A stretch of DNA of 64,000 nucleotides, taken from positions 124,001-188,000 of the forward strand of contig NZ_VCEK01000004.1 of the NCBI RefSeq assembly GCF_005862235.1, in the 5' to 3' direction. The notes under the pieces were generated by a model that was not told the origin of the DNA, did no database searches, and worked only from the letters and a program-made list of their open reading frames with translations. Position 1 is the stretch's first letter, and each line of letters starts with the position of its first letter. Shown piece after piece: positions 35,523 through 45,777 of this stretch. The position numbers were made by a program, and so were the translations under genes. The DNA comes from Saccharomonospora piscinae (lineage in GTDB: Bacteria > Actinomycetota > Actinomycetes > Mycobacteriales > Pseudonocardiaceae).

Positions 35523-35526
35523 ATGC

Positions 35527-36276
35527 TCAGCCGCGGGGCAGCGCGAACGTGACGCCGGGTGCCTCCGGCTGCGCCGGCCGGGGAAGCCACCGGTCGTCGC
35601 GCACCGGGAGCGTGCCGTCCAGCGCGGCGAGCACGGTGTCGCGCACCACGGGCAGAGCCTCGTCGACGGTCACCGTGCGGCCGAGTTCCTCCGTCAGCGA
35701 CGTGGTCCCCGCGTCCCGGATGCCGCAGGGCACGATCCGGTCGAACGCGGAAAGGTCGGCGTCGCAGTTCAGTTCGAAGCCGTGCATCGTGACCCCACGC
35801 TGTACCCGGATGCCCACGGCCGCGATCTTGCGCTCGGGCCTGGTCCCGTCGTCGGGCACCCACACGCCGCTGCGGCCCTCGACCCGTCCGGTGCGCAGGC
35901 CGAAGCCCTCGCAGACCGTGATCAGAGCCTCCTCGATGCGCCGCACGTAGTGCACCACGTCGATCGGATCGGCGAGCTTCACGAGGGGATAGCCGACGAG
36001 CTGGCCCGGCCCGTGCCAGGTGATGCGCCCGCCCCGGTCCACGTCCACGACCGGCGTGCCGTCCGTGGGCCGGTCCTCCGGCTGCGTGCGCTTGCCCGCC
36101 GTGTACACCGAGGGATGCTGGAGCAGCAGCATCGTGTCCGGCCCCTCGCCGTCGGCGCGGGCGTTGGCCACGTCGCGTTGCAGGTCCCAGGCTTCGAGGT
36201 AGTCGATGGTGCCGACGTCCCGCACGTCCACGGGCTCGGTGGACACGCGGCAGGAACGGGTCGCTGTCTCGCTCAC
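35527..36276 (-). CDS. lipB: Lipoyl(octanoyl) transferase
   Basis: The 249-aa enzyme moves octanoate from ACP to the lipoyl domains of E2 proteins. The motifs are [11 protein letters not shown], the catalytic Lys in [11 protein letters not shown] and the catalytic Cys in [10 protein letters not shown]. The GTG at 36276 overlaps the stop of the PAP2 gene by 4 bases (GTGA), showing translational coupling in the operon TIGR01777-PAP2-lipB. Confidence 0.95.
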   Translation of the reverse strand: MSETATRSCRVSTEPVDVRDVGTIDYLEAWDLQRDVANARADGEGPDTMLLLQHPSVYTAGKRTQPEDRPTDGTPVVDVDRGGRITWHGPGQLVGYPLVKLADPIDVVHYVRRIEEALITVCEGFGLRTGRVEGRSGVWVPDDGTRPERKIAAVGIRVQRGVTMHGFELNCDADLSAFDRIVPCGIRDAGTTSLTEELGRTVTVDEALPVVRDTVLAALDGTLPVRDDRWLPRPAQPEAPGVTFALPRG

Positions 36277-36941
36277 GACGACGAGGCTACGCGCTCGGCG
36301 CCCCGGGGCGGCAGCAACCGCAACGCGGGCGCGACGAGCAGGCCGACACCGGCCACCACGAGCACGGCGCCGAGCACGTCGGTGAACCAGTGAACCCCGA
36401 AGGCCACCCTGGCGGCGCACGCCAGCACGGTGGCGGCCACCGCCACGCGGCGCACCCGCGCCACCAGCCGGGGCGCGAGCCACAGGCAGAGCACCACGGC
36501 CGCGAAACCGGCACTCGCCACGGACGACACGTGCCCGCTGGGGTAGGCCCAGTCGCCGTACTCGCGCGGGCGCTCCCTGGCGAACAGGGGCTTGCCGGCC
36601 AGGCTGATGAGCCGGCAGGCACCCAGCAGGATCAGGACCCGCAACGTCACCCACGCCCGAGGGTCGCCCCGTCGGCGGAGCACGACGGTGGCCACGATCA
36701 GGCCCACCCCGAGCAGCACCGGCAGCACCGGGCCGAGCACCGCGCCCGCCAGCAGCGCGGCAGTCCCCAGCGCGCCTTCCCAGCGAGTGCCCACGGCGTC
36801 GCGCAGGGCCGCGTCCGCGGCCGTGGGTTGCTCCTGTGTCAGCACACCCAGTGCCACGAACCCCGCGACACACAGCGCCCCGGACAGCATCGCGATCCTG
36901 GTCATGGTCGCGGGTACCCGGGAGGCGGCGCGGGGTCTCAT
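36273..36941 (-). CDS. PAP2 superfamily phosphatase, integral membrane
   Basis: The 222-aa protein has about six hydrophobic segments and the three PAP2 motifs: [20 protein letters not shown] and [15 protein letters not shown]. Members remove phosphate from lipid phosphates such as phosphatidic acid or undecaprenyl diphosphate on the outer membrane face. The ATG starts 1 nt after the TIGR01777 stop. Its presence inside a lipB operon is unexpected compared with mycobacteria. Confidence 0.9.
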   Translation of the reverse strand: MRPRAASRVPATMTRIAMLSGALCVAGFVALGVLTQEQPTAADAALRDAVGTRWEGALGTAALLAGAVLGPVLPVLLGVGLIVATVVLRRRGDPRAWVTLRVLILLGACRLISLAGKPLFARERPREYGDWAYPSGHVSSVASAGFAAVVLCLWLAPRLVARVRRVAVAATVLACAARVAFGVHWFTDVLGAVLVVAGVGLLVAPALRLLPPRGAERVASSS

Positions 36942-36942
36942 G

Positions 36943-37827
36943 TCACAGCGCCGCCGCCAGCGTCTCGTCGAGGTTCAGCTGCGAGTACGGGAAGCCCGCC
37001 GACGTCAGCACGCCCGGTACGGCCCTGGGCCCCGCGAGCAGCATCTCCTCCGCCGCGTCACCCAGCGCCGCCCGCAGCACCGGTCCGGGAACGCGCCACG
37101 GTGCCGGGCGGCGCACCGCCCGGGCCACGGCGCGGGTGAACTCGGCGTTCGTCGGAGGGTCCGGCACGGTCGCGTTCACCGGCCCCGCGACGTCGTCGTG
37201 GGTCAGGCAGAACCGGATCACGTCGACGAGGTCGGTCAACCCGATCCACGGCAGGTACTGCCCGCCGCTGCCGAGCCGGGCGCCGAGGCCCAGCCGGAAC
37301 ACCGGAGCGAGCAGTCGCAGCATCCCGCCCTCGCCGGTGAACACCGGCGCCGTCCGCAGCAACACGACGCGGCTGCCCGCCCGGCGCGCCGGAGTCGTGG
37401 CAGCCTCCCAGTCCGCGCACAGCGTCGCGAGAAAGCCGTGTCCCGCGGGGGCGGACTCGTCGACCTCGACGTCACCCGTGTCGCCGAAGTAGTTGATGCC
37501 GGAGCCGTTCACCAGCACCGGGACCTGGTGCTCGGCGACCGCCTCGGCGAGGACCTCCGTCGGTTCGAGGCGCGAGTCGCGCAACAACTGCTTGCGCGCC
37601 GCGCTCCACCGGCCCGACGCGAGCGGGGCGCCGCACAAATTCACCACCGCGTCCACGCCGTCGAAGGCACCGTCGTCGATGCGGCCGGACGGCGGATCCC
37701 AGCCCCGTTCGTCGGAGCGGGCCGGTGCGCGCCGCACCAGCCGCACCACCTCGTGCCCGTCCTGCTTCAGCCGCGAGCGCAGGGCAGTGCCGATCAGGCC
37801 GCTGGAACCGGCGATGAGAACCCGCAT
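36943..37827 (-). CDS. TIGR01777 family oxidoreductase (SDR, YfcH type)
   Basis: The 294-aa extended SDR protein starts with MRVLIAGSSGLIGTALRSRL (NAD(P) motif) and has INYFGDTG and PWIGLTDLVDVI. It ends with the DUF1731 segment (ALGDAAEEMLLAGPR). The function is unknown. M. tuberculosis Rv2216 lies between dlaT and lipB in the same way. The ATG at 37827 has TAAGGT 6 nt upstream, so the operon start is probably leaderless. Confidence 0.92.
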   Translation of the reverse strand: MRVLIAGSSGLIGTALRSRLKQDGHEVVRLVRRAPARSDERGWDPPSGRIDDGAFDGVDAVVNLCGAPLASGRWSAARKQLLRDSRLEPTEVLAEAVAEHQVPVLVNGSGINYFGDTGDVEVDESAPAGHGFLATLCADWEAATTPARRAGSRVVLLRTAPVFTGEGGMLRLLAPVFRLGLGARLGSGGQYLPWIGLTDLVDVIRFCLTHDDVAGPVNATVPDPPTNAEFTRAVARAVRRPAPWRVPGPVLRAALGDAAEEMLLAGPRAVPGVLTSAGFPYSQLNLDETLAAAL

Positions 37828-37833
37828 GCGCCC

Positions 37834-37839
37834 ACCTTA
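37834..37839 (-). promoter_or_regulatory. -10 element of leaderless TIGR01777 promoter
   Basis: TAAGGT on the minus strand lies 6 nt before the ATG at 37827. It sits between the sucB terminator and the gene. Confidence 0.5.
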
Positions 37840-37852
37840 GATCCGAGACGAC

Positions 37853-37888
37853 ACGGGGGCGTCCACCGCATGCGGTGAACGCCCCCGT
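37853..37888 (-). terminator. Strong hairpin after sucB
   Basis: ACGGGGGCGT and ACGCCCCCGT form the outer arms, and CACCGC/GCGGTG the inner arms, giving 16 pairs with one G-T wobble. It begins 20 nt after the sucB stop and separates that transcript from the TIGR01777 promoter. Confidence 0.8.
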
Positions 37889-37907
37889 ACCTACCGTGAC
37901 GACCGGG

Positions 37908-39761
37908 TCAGAGCCCCAGCTCGTCCTCGAAGTTGCCTTCCTCAAGACGCTGCTTGATCGTCGTGAGAAAGCGTCCCGCGTCGGCACCGTCGACGAGCCG
38001 GTGGTCGTAGGTCAGCGGGAGGTAGGCCATCGACCGGACGGCGATGGTGTCGTTGCCGTCGGCGTCGGCGGCCACCACCGGACGCTTCACGACCGCGCCG
38101 GTGCCGAGCATGCCCGACTGCGGCTGCACGATGATCGGCGTGTCGAACAGGGCACCGTTGCTGCCGATGTTCGTGATCGTGAACGTGCCGCCCGTCAGCT
38201 CGTCCGGCGTCACCTTGTTGTTCCGGGCCCGCGTGGCGAGGTCGGAGATCCGGTGGGCCAGGCCCGCGAGGCTCAGCTCACCGGCGTCGTGGATCACCAC
38301 GGAGAGCAGGCCGCGCTCCGTGTCCACGGCCACGCCCAGGTGGACGGCGCCGTGGTAGGTGATCTCCTTGGTGTCCTCGTTGTAGGAGGCGTTGACGTTC
38401 GGGTGCTGCTTCAGCGCCTCGACCGTGGCCTTGGCGAAGAACGGCAGGAACGTCAGGTTGACGCCCTCGCGCTCGCGGAACGCGGCCTTGGCGCGCGACC
38501 GCAGCTGCGCGATCTTGGTCACGTCCACCTCGTGGACCTGCGTCAGCTGCGCCGAGACCTGCAACGACTCCCGCGTCTTCACGGCCGTGATCTGCCGGAT
38601 GCGGCTGGCCTTCTGCACCGTGCCGCGCAGTGCCGCCTTCTCCGAGTCGGAGACCGGCTCCGGTGCCGCCGCGCGCTGTGCGGGCTGCTGTGTGGCCTGC
38701 GGTGCGGACTCAGCGGGCGCCGACTGTGCCGGCTGTGCTGGCTGTGCTGCTGGCGCCGGGGCCTGCTTCTGCTTGGCCTCGGCGGCGGCGAGCACGTCCT
38801 GCTTCCGGATGCGTCCGCCCACGCCGCTGCCCGACAGCGTGTTCAGGTCGATGTCGTGCTCGGCGGCGAGCTTGCGCACCAGCGGAGTGACGTACGGCGA
38901 GCCCGCACCGTCCCGCTCGGCAGCCTGCTCCGTGGCCGGTGCCTGCTGCTGGGCAGGTGCCTGCTGCTGCGCCGCCGGTACCGGAGGGGCGGGCTGCTGT
39001 GGCTGCTGCGGCTGGGCCTGCGGCTGCGGCGCCGGGGTGCTGGGCGCCTGCGGTTCCGGCTCGGGCTGCGGGGCAGGCTGGGCCGGCGGTGCTTGCTGGG
39101 CGGGAGCCTGCTGGGCGGGAGCGGCGTCGGCGGAGCCCACGACGGCGAGCTGAGCACCGACCTCCACGGTCTCGTCCTCGCTGGCCGTGATCTCCAGCAC
39201 CGTGCCGGCGACCGGGGAGGGGACCTCGGTGTCGACCTTGTCGGTGGAGATCTCCAGCAGTGGCTCGTCGACCTCCACCGTGTCACCGACCTGCTTGAGC
39301 CAGCGGGTGACCGTGCCCTCGGTGACGCTCTCACCCAGCTCGGGCAGCGTCACGGGAGTACCGGACTCGTTGGAGGACGGTTGTGCCTGCTGTGCCGCGG
39401 GCTGGGCCTGCTGGGCGGCGGGCTCGGGCGTCGGCTGCGCCTGCTCCTGGCGCGGCGCCTCGGCCTGCGGCGCGGGCTGGGCGGCCTCGGCCTGCGGCGC
39501 GGACTCGGCCTCGCCACCTCCGGAGCCGTCGTCGATCACGGCGAGTTCGGCGCCGACCTCCACGGTCTCGTCCTCACGCGCCACGAGCTTGCGCACCGTG
39601 CCGGCGACCGGGGAGGGGACCTCGGTGTCGACCTTGTCGGTGGAGATCTCGAGCAACGGCTCGTCGACCTCCACCGTGTCACCCTCCTGCTTCAACCACC
39701 GGGTGACGGTGCCCTCCGTGACGCTCTCCCCGAGCTCCGGCAGTGTGACGGAGTACGCCAT
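37908..39761 (-). CDS. sucB: Dihydrolipoamide acyltransferase (E2), two lipoyl domains
   Basis: The 617-aa E2 core of a 2-oxoacid dehydrogenase has two lipoyl domains with Lys43 and Lys175, each in [10 protein letters not shown]. Long Ala/Gln/Pro linkers, a peripheral-subunit-binding domain (about 292-326, [14 protein letters not shown]) and a catalytic domain ending with [13 protein letters not shown] follow. In mycobacteria the positional equivalent (DlaT) serves pyruvate dehydrogenase. The ATG at 39761 is 79 bp after lpdA on the same strand. The two lipoyl coding segments share a 58-nt identical stretch. Confidence 0.95.
   Translation of the reverse strand: MAYSVTLPELGESVTEGTVTRWLKQEGDTVEVDEPLLEISTDKVDTEVPSPVAGTVRKLVAREDETVEVGAELAVIDDGSGGGEAESAPQAEAAQPAPQAEAPRQEQAQPTPEPAAQQAQPAAQQAQPSSNESGTPVTLPELGESVTEGTVTRWLKQVGDTVEVDEPLLEISTDKVDTEVPSPVAGTVLEITASEDETVEVGAQLAVVGSADAAPAQQAPAQQAPPAQPAPQPEPEPQAPSTPAPQPQAQPQQPQQPAPPVPAAQQQAPAQQQAPATEQAAERDGAGSPYVTPLVRKLAAEHDIDLNTLSGSGVGGRIRKQDVLAAAEAKQKQAPAPAAQPAQPAQSAPAESAPQATQQPAQRAAAPEPVSDSEKAALRGTVQKASRIRQITAVKTRESLQVSAQLTQVHEVDVTKIAQLRSRAKAAFREREGVNLTFLPFFAKATVEALKQHPNVNASYNEDTKEITYHGAVHLGVAVDTERGLLSVVIHDAGELSLAGLAHRISDLATRARNNKVTPDELTGGTFTITNIGSNGALFDTPIIVQPQSGMLGTGAVVKRPVVAADADGNDTIAVRSMAYLPLTYDHRLVDGADAGRFLTTIKQRLEEGNFEDELGL
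39197..39254. repeat. 58-nt direct repeat within sucB, copy in lipoyl domain 2
   Basis: This is base-for-base identical to 39593-39650 and encodes the segment around the lipoylated Lys. It shows recent duplication or gene conversion between the two lipoyl domains. Confidence 0.85.
39593..39650. repeat. 58-nt direct repeat within sucB, copy in lipoyl domain 1
   Basis: This is the partner of 39197-39254. The copies are 396 bp apart and in frame, so recombination between them would delete exactly one lipoyl domain and linker. Confidence 0.85.
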
Positions 39762-39840
39762 CGTTTGCTGACTCCCTTGTGTGTGCTGGTGTGGTCCCGT
39801 TTGCTGCGTCGGCGGTGCCGGCTGGTGTCGCTGTGTCAGC

Positions 39841-41214
39841 TCAGCCGTGTACGTGCAGCGGCTTGCCCGCGAGGGCGAGGTGCGCTTCGCCGAGAGCCTC
39901 GGTCTGGGTGGGATGGGCGTGGATCAGCGGGGCGACGTCCTCGGGGAACGCCTCCCAGTTGTAGATGAGCTGAGCCTCGCCGATCAGCTCGCCGACGCGG
40001 TCGCCGACCAGGTGGAGTCCGACGACGGGGCCGTCGGGGGCCTTGATGAGCTTCACCGCACCGGAGGTCTTGAGGATCTGGCTCTTGCCGTTGCCGGCCA
40101 GGTCGTAGGTGAAGGTGGTGATGTCGGGACCGTACTTCTCCTTGGCCTGCGCCTCGGTGAGACCCACGGACGCGACCTCGGGGTGCGAGTAGGTCACCTT
40201 GGGGATGCCGGCCTCGTCGATGGGCTGCGGCGCGAGGCCCGCGATCTCCTCGGCGACGAAGACGCCCTGCTGGAAGCCGCGGTGGGCGAGCTGCGGTCCC
40301 GGCACGATGTCGCCGACGGCGTACACGCCGGGCAGGTTGGTGCGCAGGCGCTCGTCGGTCGGCACGAAGCCGCGGTCCATGCTCAGCCCGGCCTCGTCGT
40401 AGCCGTGTCCCGCCGTGTTCGGACCCCGGCCCACGGCGACGAGGAGGACGTCCGCCTCCAGCGTCTCGCCCGATTCCAGCGACACGGTGACCCCGTCGCC
40501 GTCCTGCTTGGCGCCGGTGAACTTCACGCCGGTCTTGAAGCCGATCTTGCGGCGGCGGAAGGCGCGCTCCAGCTGCTTGGAGGCGAACTCGTCCTCGGCG
40601 GGCACGAGCCTCGGCAGCGCCTCGACGATGGTGACCTCGGTGCCGAACGAGGCCCACACACTGGCGAACTCGACGCCGATCACACCGCCGCCCAGCACGA
40701 CGGCCTTCTTCGGCACGAAGTCGAGGGTCAGCGCGTCCTCGCTGGTGAGGATGCGGCCACCGAGTTCGAGACCGGGCAGGGTCTTCGAGTAGGAGCCGGT
40801 GGCCAGCACGAGGTTCTTGCCGGTGTGGCGCGTGCCGTCGACCTCGACGGTGGTGCCGCCGACGAACGTGCCGGTGCCCTCGACGTAGTTGATCTTGTGG
40901 CTCTTGGCCAGGCCCTGCAGCCCCTTGTACAGCCGCGTGACCACCGTGTCCTTGTACTTGTGGACACCGTCCATGTCGACGCCCTCGAGCGTGGTCCTGA
41001 CGCCGAACTGCTCACCGTCCCGCGCGGAGTCGGCGACCTCGGCGGCGTGCAGCAGCGCCTTGGTCGGGATGCAGCCCCGATGCAGGCAGGTGCCGCCCAG
41101 CTTGTCCTTCTCGACGAGCGTGACGGATAGGCCCAGTTCGGCGGCGCGGAACGCCGCGGCGTAACCACCGGATCCGCCACCAAGGATTACCAGGTCGGCT
41201 TCAGCGTCGGTCAC
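39841..41214 (-). CDS. lpdA: Dihydrolipoyl dehydrogenase (E3)
   Basis: The 457-aa flavoprotein reoxidises dihydrolipoyl groups of E2 with NAD+. FAD motif [14 protein letters not shown], redox Cys43/Cys48 in [20 protein letters not shown] motif [16 protein letters not shown], and C-terminal [15 protein letters not shown] with the catalytic His-Glu pair. The GTG at 41214 follows GAGGAG. It lies immediately upstream of sucB, so E3 and E2 are co-transcribed. Confidence 0.96.
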   Translation of the reverse strand: MTDAEADLVILGGGSGGYAAAFRAAELGLSVTLVEKDKLGGTCLHRGCIPTKALLHAAEVADSARDGEQFGVRTTLEGVDMDGVHKYKDTVVTRLYKGLQGLAKSHKINYVEGTGTFVGGTTVEVDGTRHTGKNLVLATGSYSKTLPGLELGGRILTSEDALTLDFVPKKAVVLGGGVIGVEFASVWASFGTEVTIVEALPRLVPAEDEFASKQLERAFRRRKIGFKTGVKFTGAKQDGDGVTVSLESGETLEADVLLVAVGRGPNTAGHGYDEAGLSMDRGFVPTDERLRTNLPGVYAVGDIVPGPQLAHRGFQQGVFVAEEIAGLAPQPIDEAGIPKVTYSHPEVASVGLTEAQAKEKYGPDITTFTYDLAGNGKSQILKTSGAVKLIKAPDGPVVGLHLVGDRVGELIGEAQLIYNWEAFPEDVAPLIHAHPTQTEALGEAHLALAGKPLHVHG

Positions 41215-41418
41215 TTCTCATACTCCTCGGCAGGCGATGTCAGTGTCTCGATACGGCAGTCGTGTCCGATCGTGTCCACGGGCGCGTCACGGCGCTCATG
41301 CCACCTCATCTTGTCACTTCGCCCGATCGGCGTGCGACCTAGTGCGGGTGTGACGCGGTCGGGGGCATTGCGTGATCGGGATAATGCATGGTGCGAGGTC
41401 GGAAGGAGTGTGGTCGAG

Positions 41419-41793
41419 GTGGGCCTGTTCGACGGTTTGCGCAGGCGTCGGCGGCGAGGCAAGAAGCAGAAGGACCGTCCCGGGACGTTGCGCGGTGCGA
41501 GTTCCGCCGACACCACGTACCTGGACCAGTGGGCCGCCACGCACCGTGGTGTCGAGGCCTTCGTGGAGCCCCGCACCAACGTCACCGAAACCACGGTGGT
41601 GCTGGTCGCGCACGACGGGGAGTGGACGCGGCGCCGTATCGGCAGCCTCGACGCCGCGCAGCAGTTCGGCCGCAAACGGTCCATCCCCGTCTACGAGGTC
41701 GCCAAGACGGGTTACCCCCGGCGGATGCGGGAGTACACCGAGCGTCAACGGGTGCTGCGCAAGAAGGCGCAGCGGGAGCAGGACAGTGCCTGA
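41419..41793 (+). CDS. Conserved hypothetical basic protein
   Basis: The 124-aa protein starts GLFDGLRRRRRRGKKQKDRPGT and contains VEAFVEPRTNVTETTVVLVA, HDGEWTRRRIG and IPVYEVAKTGYPRRMREYTE. It is basic at both ends, with no membrane helix. The function is unknown and I know it only as a conserved actinobacterial type. The GTG at 41419 follows AAGGAG with about 10 nt spacing. The stop is inside a four-copy 8-bp tandem repeat. Confidence 0.8.
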   Translation: MGLFDGLRRRRRRGKKQKDRPGTLRGASSADTTYLDQWAATHRGVEAFVEPRTNVTETTVVLVAHDGEWTRRRIGSLDAAQQFGRKRSIPVYEVAKTGYPRRMREYTERQRVLRKKAQREQDSA

Positions 41794-41818
41794 CTGCCTG
41801 ACTGCCTGACTGCCTGAC
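41787..41818. repeat. Four perfect tandem copies of TGCCTGAC at a stop codon
   Basis: The 32-bp tract spans the stop codon of the 124-aa gene and ends exactly where the stop codon of the convergent SUKH gene begins. Each unit contains TGA, and because 8 is not a multiple of 3, successive units place stops in all three frames. Confidence 0.95.
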
Positions 41819-42877
41819 TCAGCCGGCCGCGTCGAGGAGCCGCCGGTGCTCGGTGAGTAGTGCGTGGATGCCGGTGTGACACGTGACACCGAACACCGGA
41901 TCGTCCTCCAGCACCTCGCCTCCCGGGCACCGCAGCGTCAGCACGGCGGGCTCGGAGATCACGACCAGGCCCGCGCGGACTGTCAGCTCCGCCGCGCCGA
42001 GCAGCCGGGGAAACACCACGTCGGCGGGCAGGCCGTCACAGGTCAGCAGGAATCTCCGGTAGGAGCCGGGCAACGCCGTGCCGAGCCTGCGTTCCGCGTC
42101 GTCGAGCGCGGTGTGACTCGCCGGTGGTGGTGCGGCGTCCGCGGTCCCGCGCAGGCGCAGGACGGCGGCCACCAGTTCCGGCCACGAGGCGTCCTCCCGC
42201 CCCGAGGGCTCGCGGGCGGCGTCCCGGGCGTCCAGTGCCGCCACGAGGGCGTCGGCGAGACCGTCGGCCCAGCCCTGCGGCATCGTGAGCGCGTTTCCGG
42301 GCTCGGCCACGAGCAGCGCCGCGACCGAATCGCAGCCCGCGAGCGCCGCGACCGGCGGTTTCGGTAGCTGCCGCGCCCGCTCACCCCACTCCCGCAGCGC
42401 GGCGCGGGCTCCCTCGGCATCGCCCGCGTCAGCGAGGTCCCAGGCGTGCAGGGCGAGATCCGCGAGGTGCGCACGCGCACCGCCACCGTCGCGCAGCGTG
42501 TTCAGATGGCGACGCTGCGCGACTCTCTCGGTGGCGGGATCGCGCGGGGTCAGGCCGTCGGCCCAGTCCGGCACGGAACCCCGCGCCGACCGGGCCGACA
42601 GCACCGCGGCCCATGCCCTCGCCGTCGTGGCGTCGCTCACCAGCCGGTCCACCGGCCCGCCGGTGAGCCGCCACCACCGGCGGACGAGCCGGTCACCCGC
42701 CGCCGGAGCACCGGAACAGCACAGCAGCAGCGCCGCGTGCGAGACCTCGGCGTCCACGGTGTGCGTGTCGGGCTCGGCCGCTGTCAGCACCGTGCGGACG
42801 GCGGCCTCGACCGCGTCGGCGGGTTCGGCGGGACCGAGCCGGGGCTCGTCCGGCCACGGCGGGAGGACCGGCTCCAC
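41819..42877 (-). CDS. SMI1/KNR4 (SUKH) domain protein
   Basis: The 352-aa protein has a helical N-terminal region of about 240 residues of unknown type. The C-terminal SUKH-like domain contains LDDAERRLGTALPGSYRRFL followed by LTCDGLP. SUKH domains occur in immunity proteins against toxins and in intracellular regulators. No toxin gene is adjacent, so the role is open. The GTG at 42877 lies 20 bp after pepA on the same strand, so it is likely co-transcribed with it. Confidence 0.78.
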   Translation of the reverse strand: MEPVLPPWPDEPRLGPAEPADAVEAAVRTVLTAAEPDTHTVDAEVSHAALLLCCSGAPAAGDRLVRRWWRLTGGPVDRLVSDATTARAWAAVLSARSARGSVPDWADGLTPRDPATERVAQRRHLNTLRDGGGARAHLADLALHAWDLADAGDAEGARAALREWGERARQLPKPPVAALAGCDSVAALLVAEPGNALTMPQGWADGLADALVAALDARDAAREPSGREDASWPELVAAVLRLRGTADAAPPPASHTALDDAERRLGTALPGSYRRFLLTCDGLPADVVFPRLLGAAELTVRAGLVVISEPAVLTLRCPGGEVLEDDPVFGVTCHTGIHALLTEHRRLLDAAG

Positions 42878-42897
42878 GGGTTTTCCGCGACCCGTGC

Positions 42898-44394
42898 TCA
42901 GCCGTTGTCGGCGATGTCGGCGAGCACCGCGGCGATGGTGCGTACCGGCACGCCCGTGCCGCCCTTGCCGGTGTAGCCCCACGGGCCGCCCGAGTTGTAC
43001 GCCGGGCCCGCCACGTCGAGGTGCGCCCACGGCACGTTCTCGGCCACGAACTCCCGCAGGAAGATGCCGGCCGCGAGCATGCCGCCCCACCGCTGACCGG
43101 TGACGTTGGCGAGATCGGCCAGCTTCGAGTCCAGTTCGGAACGCAGTTCCTCCGGCAGCGGCATCGGCCAGCCGTTCTCACCCGTGGCCTGGGCGATCGC
43201 GGCGACACGGTCGCGGAACTCGTCGGAGCCCATGATCCCCGGCGTGCGGTCGCCCAGCGCCACCTTCTGCGCACCGGTCAGCGTGGAAGTCTCGATGACG
43301 TAGTCCGGCTGCTCCTCGCAGGCGCGCGTGAGCGCGTCGGCCAGCACGAGACGGCCCTCGGCGTCGGTGTTGAGCACCTCGACCGTCCTGCCGCCGTACA
43401 TCCGCAGCACGTCGCCGGGCCGGTACGCCGTGGCGGACGGCATGTTCTCGGCCAGCGGGATGTGCGCCACGACCTCAAGCGGGTACTTGAGCTTCGCGGC
43501 CAGCACCACCGAGGCGAGCACGGCCGCCGCGCCCGCCATGTCGGAGGTCATGTCGTCCATGCCCGCAGCGGGCTTGAGGGAGATCCCGCCGGTGTCGAAC
43601 GTGATGCCCTTGCCGACCAGCGCCACGCTCTTCTTCGCCTTCGCCCCCCGGTAGGCCACGCGCAGCAGCCGGGGCTGGCGGGACGAGCCGCCCCCCACGC
43701 CGAGGATGCCACCGAAACCCTTGCGCTTGAGTGCCTTCTCGTCGAGGACCTCGACGTCGAGCCCCTCGGCGCCGGCCAGTTCCCTGGCCCGGTCGGCGAA
43801 CGAGGCGGGGAAGAGATCGTTCGGGGGAGTGTTGACCAGGTCACGGGCCACGATGACGGCCTCGGCGATGGCGCCGGCGGCCTTCAGCGTCGCCTTGTGG
43901 GCGCGCGTGGTGCCCTCGGCGGGCGCGGCGACCTCCAGTGCGGCCGGTGGCGTGTCACCCGGCTCCGACTTGTAGGCCGTGAAGCCGTAGGAGCCCAGCA
44001 CCGTGCCCTCCACGGCGGCCTGGAGGTCGAGTGCGGACAGGGTCGTCAGGACGCGCTTGCGGCCCGACAGCGCCCGGCCCGTGGCGCCCGCAGCACGGCG
44101 CACCCGCTCGGGGGTGAGATCGTCGGGTTTGCCGAGTCCCACCGCGAGCACCACTCCGGCGGACAGCCGGCCCAGGCTGGGCACCCGGACCGTCTCCTCG
44201 GCCTTGCCGGTCGCGCCGAGGGTGGTGAGCACCTCGGCGAGCGTTCCGTCGAAGGCCGCGTCCACGGCCTCGGCGCCGTCCGCCAGCTCCGGCCCGTCGG
44301 GGCCCTGCACGGTACCCACGATCACGACCTCGGCGCGGGTCTTGGCCAGCGCCGCCTCGGAGTTGTCGGACAGGGACAGCTTCGGCACGCTCAC
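42898..44394 (-). CDS. pepA: Leucyl aminopeptidase (M17)
   Basis: The 498-aa di-metal aminopeptidase has the M17 signatures [17 protein letters not shown] and the metal-binding [14 protein letters not shown]. The catalytic domain (about 190-498) follows an N-terminal macro-like domain. It trims peptides in the cytosol. The GTG at 44394 follows GAGGAG. In M. tuberculosis pepB (Rv2213) lies near dlaT in a comparable place. Confidence 0.95.
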   Translation of the reverse strand: MSVPKLSLSDNSEAALAKTRAEVVIVGTVQGPDGPELADGAEAVDAAFDGTLAEVLTTLGATGKAEETVRVPSLGRLSAGVVLAVGLGKPDDLTPERVRRAAGATGRALSGRKRVLTTLSALDLQAAVEGTVLGSYGFTAYKSEPGDTPPAALEVAAPAEGTTRAHKATLKAAGAIAEAVIVARDLVNTPPNDLFPASFADRARELAGAEGLDVEVLDEKALKRKGFGGILGVGGGSSRQPRLLRVAYRGAKAKKSVALVGKGITFDTGGISLKPAAGMDDMTSDMAGAAAVLASVVLAAKLKYPLEVVAHIPLAENMPSATAYRPGDVLRMYGGRTVEVLNTDAEGRLVLADALTRACEEQPDYVIETSTLTGAQKVALGDRTPGIMGSDEFRDRVAAIAQATGENGWPMPLPEELRSELDSKLADLANVTGQRWGGMLAAGIFLREFVAENVPWAHLDVAGPAYNSGGPWGYTGKGGTGVPVRTIAAVLADIADNG

Positions 44395-44525
44395 GTCAGG
44401 CTCCTCTGTGTTATCGCGTCCTGCTCCGGCGGGCGGGTGAGCCCACCGGGGTCCTCGGTCTCCCCCGGACCTGTCCCGCCATGCTATTGGCGGAGTCGCT
44501 GTGAGCGTGGAGGTAGGTCGGCGGG

Positions 44526-45395
44526 ATGTCGCTGGGAGCCGGACTGTTCGTGGTGCTCGCCGTCGCCGCCTCGGCCGCGGGCTGGTGGTCGCTGGCGGCC
44601 CCGGTGCTGGCGGGCGCACTCGCGTGGGTGGTGTGGCGCGGGCCGCTCACCGAGCGGGGCAGGGTGGGCGCGGCGCTGGCCGGGGCAACCCAGTGGGCGC
44701 TGCTGGCGGTGTCGGCGGTGGTCGCCGCCACCTACCTCGTGCCGGGTTCGGCCTCGACGGGTGCGGCGGGGCCGGTCTTCGCCGTGGTCGCGTTGGTGGT
44801 CGTCGCCGTGGCGGTGGCCGCCGACGCGGCGGGCGCGCGCGTCGGCGACCGGATTCCCCGCTGGTACGCGGTGCTGCTGGGGCTGGCGGCGGTCGCGTTC
44901 GTCGCGGTCTGCGTGGCGATCGCGCCCGCCGGTGATGTGGCCGATGCCGGGACCGGCGCGCTCCCGCCTCCGGGACTGGTCGTCGCCGTGCTGGTGTACC
45001 TGCCCCTGGTGGCGGAGCTGCGCGGGTGGCGCCTGATCGTGGGCGTCGCGGCGGCGGTGACGGTGGCGGGCGCCGCGCTGTACCAGGTCGGTCCCGTCCG
45101 GCTGGGCCTGTCGGCGGCGTCGTTGCGCGACGTGCTGGCCGCCGCCGACGCGACGGCACTGACCCCGATGCTCGTGGCCGTCGCCGCGCTCGCGGGTACC
45201 GCCTCGGCCGTGCGGTGTGCGGGACGGTTGCGGCGGGCGAGTGGCCGTCCCGGCTGGAGCGCGTCCGCGCTCGCCGCCGCGGGCGCCGCGGGCGTCGCGG
45301 CAGCGGTGCTGGGCCCGCAACCGGTGCTGCTGCTCGCCGGTGCGGTGGCGCTGGCCGACTCGGCCCACGCGGTCGGGCAGCGGGTCGCGCGGTGA
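44526..45395 (+). CDS. Conserved hypothetical polytopic membrane protein
   Basis: The 289-aa Ala/Val/Leu-rich protein has about eight to nine hydrophobic segments and few charged loops. The family is not recognised and no transporter motif is visible. The ATG follows GGAGGTAGGT. It diverges from pepA and is convergent with the small membrane protein gene, with 16 bp between the stops. Confidence 0.7.
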   Translation: MSLGAGLFVVLAVAASAAGWWSLAAPVLAGALAWVVWRGPLTERGRVGAALAGATQWALLAVSAVVAATYLVPGSASTGAAGPVFAVVALVVVAVAVAADAAGARVGDRIPRWYAVLLGLAAVAFVAVCVAIAPAGDVADAGTGALPPPGLVVAVLVYLPLVAELRGWRLIVGVAAAVTVAGAALYQVGPVRLGLSAASLRDVLAAADATALTPMLVAVAALAGTASAVRCAGRLRRASGRPGWSASALAAAGAAGVAAAVLGPQPVLLLAGAVALADSAHAVGQRVAR

Positions 45396-45411
45396 GACCC
45401 GGCTCCCGGGC

Positions 45412-45717
45412 TCAGGCCATCAGCGCGGCGAGCCCGAACAACACCGCACCGGCCACCGCGAGTCCGGCCAGCGACTTTCCGGGGACGTCGCGCGGCAGCA
45501 TGCTCTTGTGCTGCTCCTTCCACCACATCAACCCGAACGCGATGCCAATGATCGCGAGGATGACGCCGAAGACGCCCACCATGACGTAACCGATCAACGC
45601 CAGCATGCCGGACGTGAACGTCAGCAGGACGGCGGTCGCGAACGCCTTCGCGTCCGAGGCCCCTCCGGCGGAGACGCGGTTGTACACGGGCTGGTACTGG
45701 GACTGCTGGGAGGTCAC
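45412..45717 (-). CDS. Small hypothetical membrane protein
   Basis: The 101-aa protein has a polar N-terminus ([14 protein letters not shown]), two adjacent hydrophobic helices (about 22-64), a [13 protein letters not shown] loop and a final helix. The function is unknown. The GTG at 45717 is chosen because TAGGAT lies 7 nt before it, fitting a leaderless transcript; an ATG three codons earlier (45726) overlaps that -10 element. Confidence 0.75.
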   Translation of the reverse strand: MTSQQSQYQPVYNRVSAGGASDAKAFATAVLLTFTSGMLALIGYVMVGVFGVILAIIGIAFGLMWWKEQHKSMLPRDVPGKSLAGLAVAGAVLFGLAALMA

Positions 45718-45724
45718 CCGCGTC

Positions 45725-45730
45725 ATCCTA
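45725..45730 (-). promoter_or_regulatory. -10 element of leaderless small membrane protein promoter
   Basis: TAGGAT on the minus strand lies 7 nt before the GTG at 45717. It is divergent from the ilvE promoter 48 bp away. Confidence 0.55.
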
Positions 45731-45777
45731 GACGCACGAGCGGCCCGTGAGGCTCTGGTTTCGCGCATCGGGCCGGA

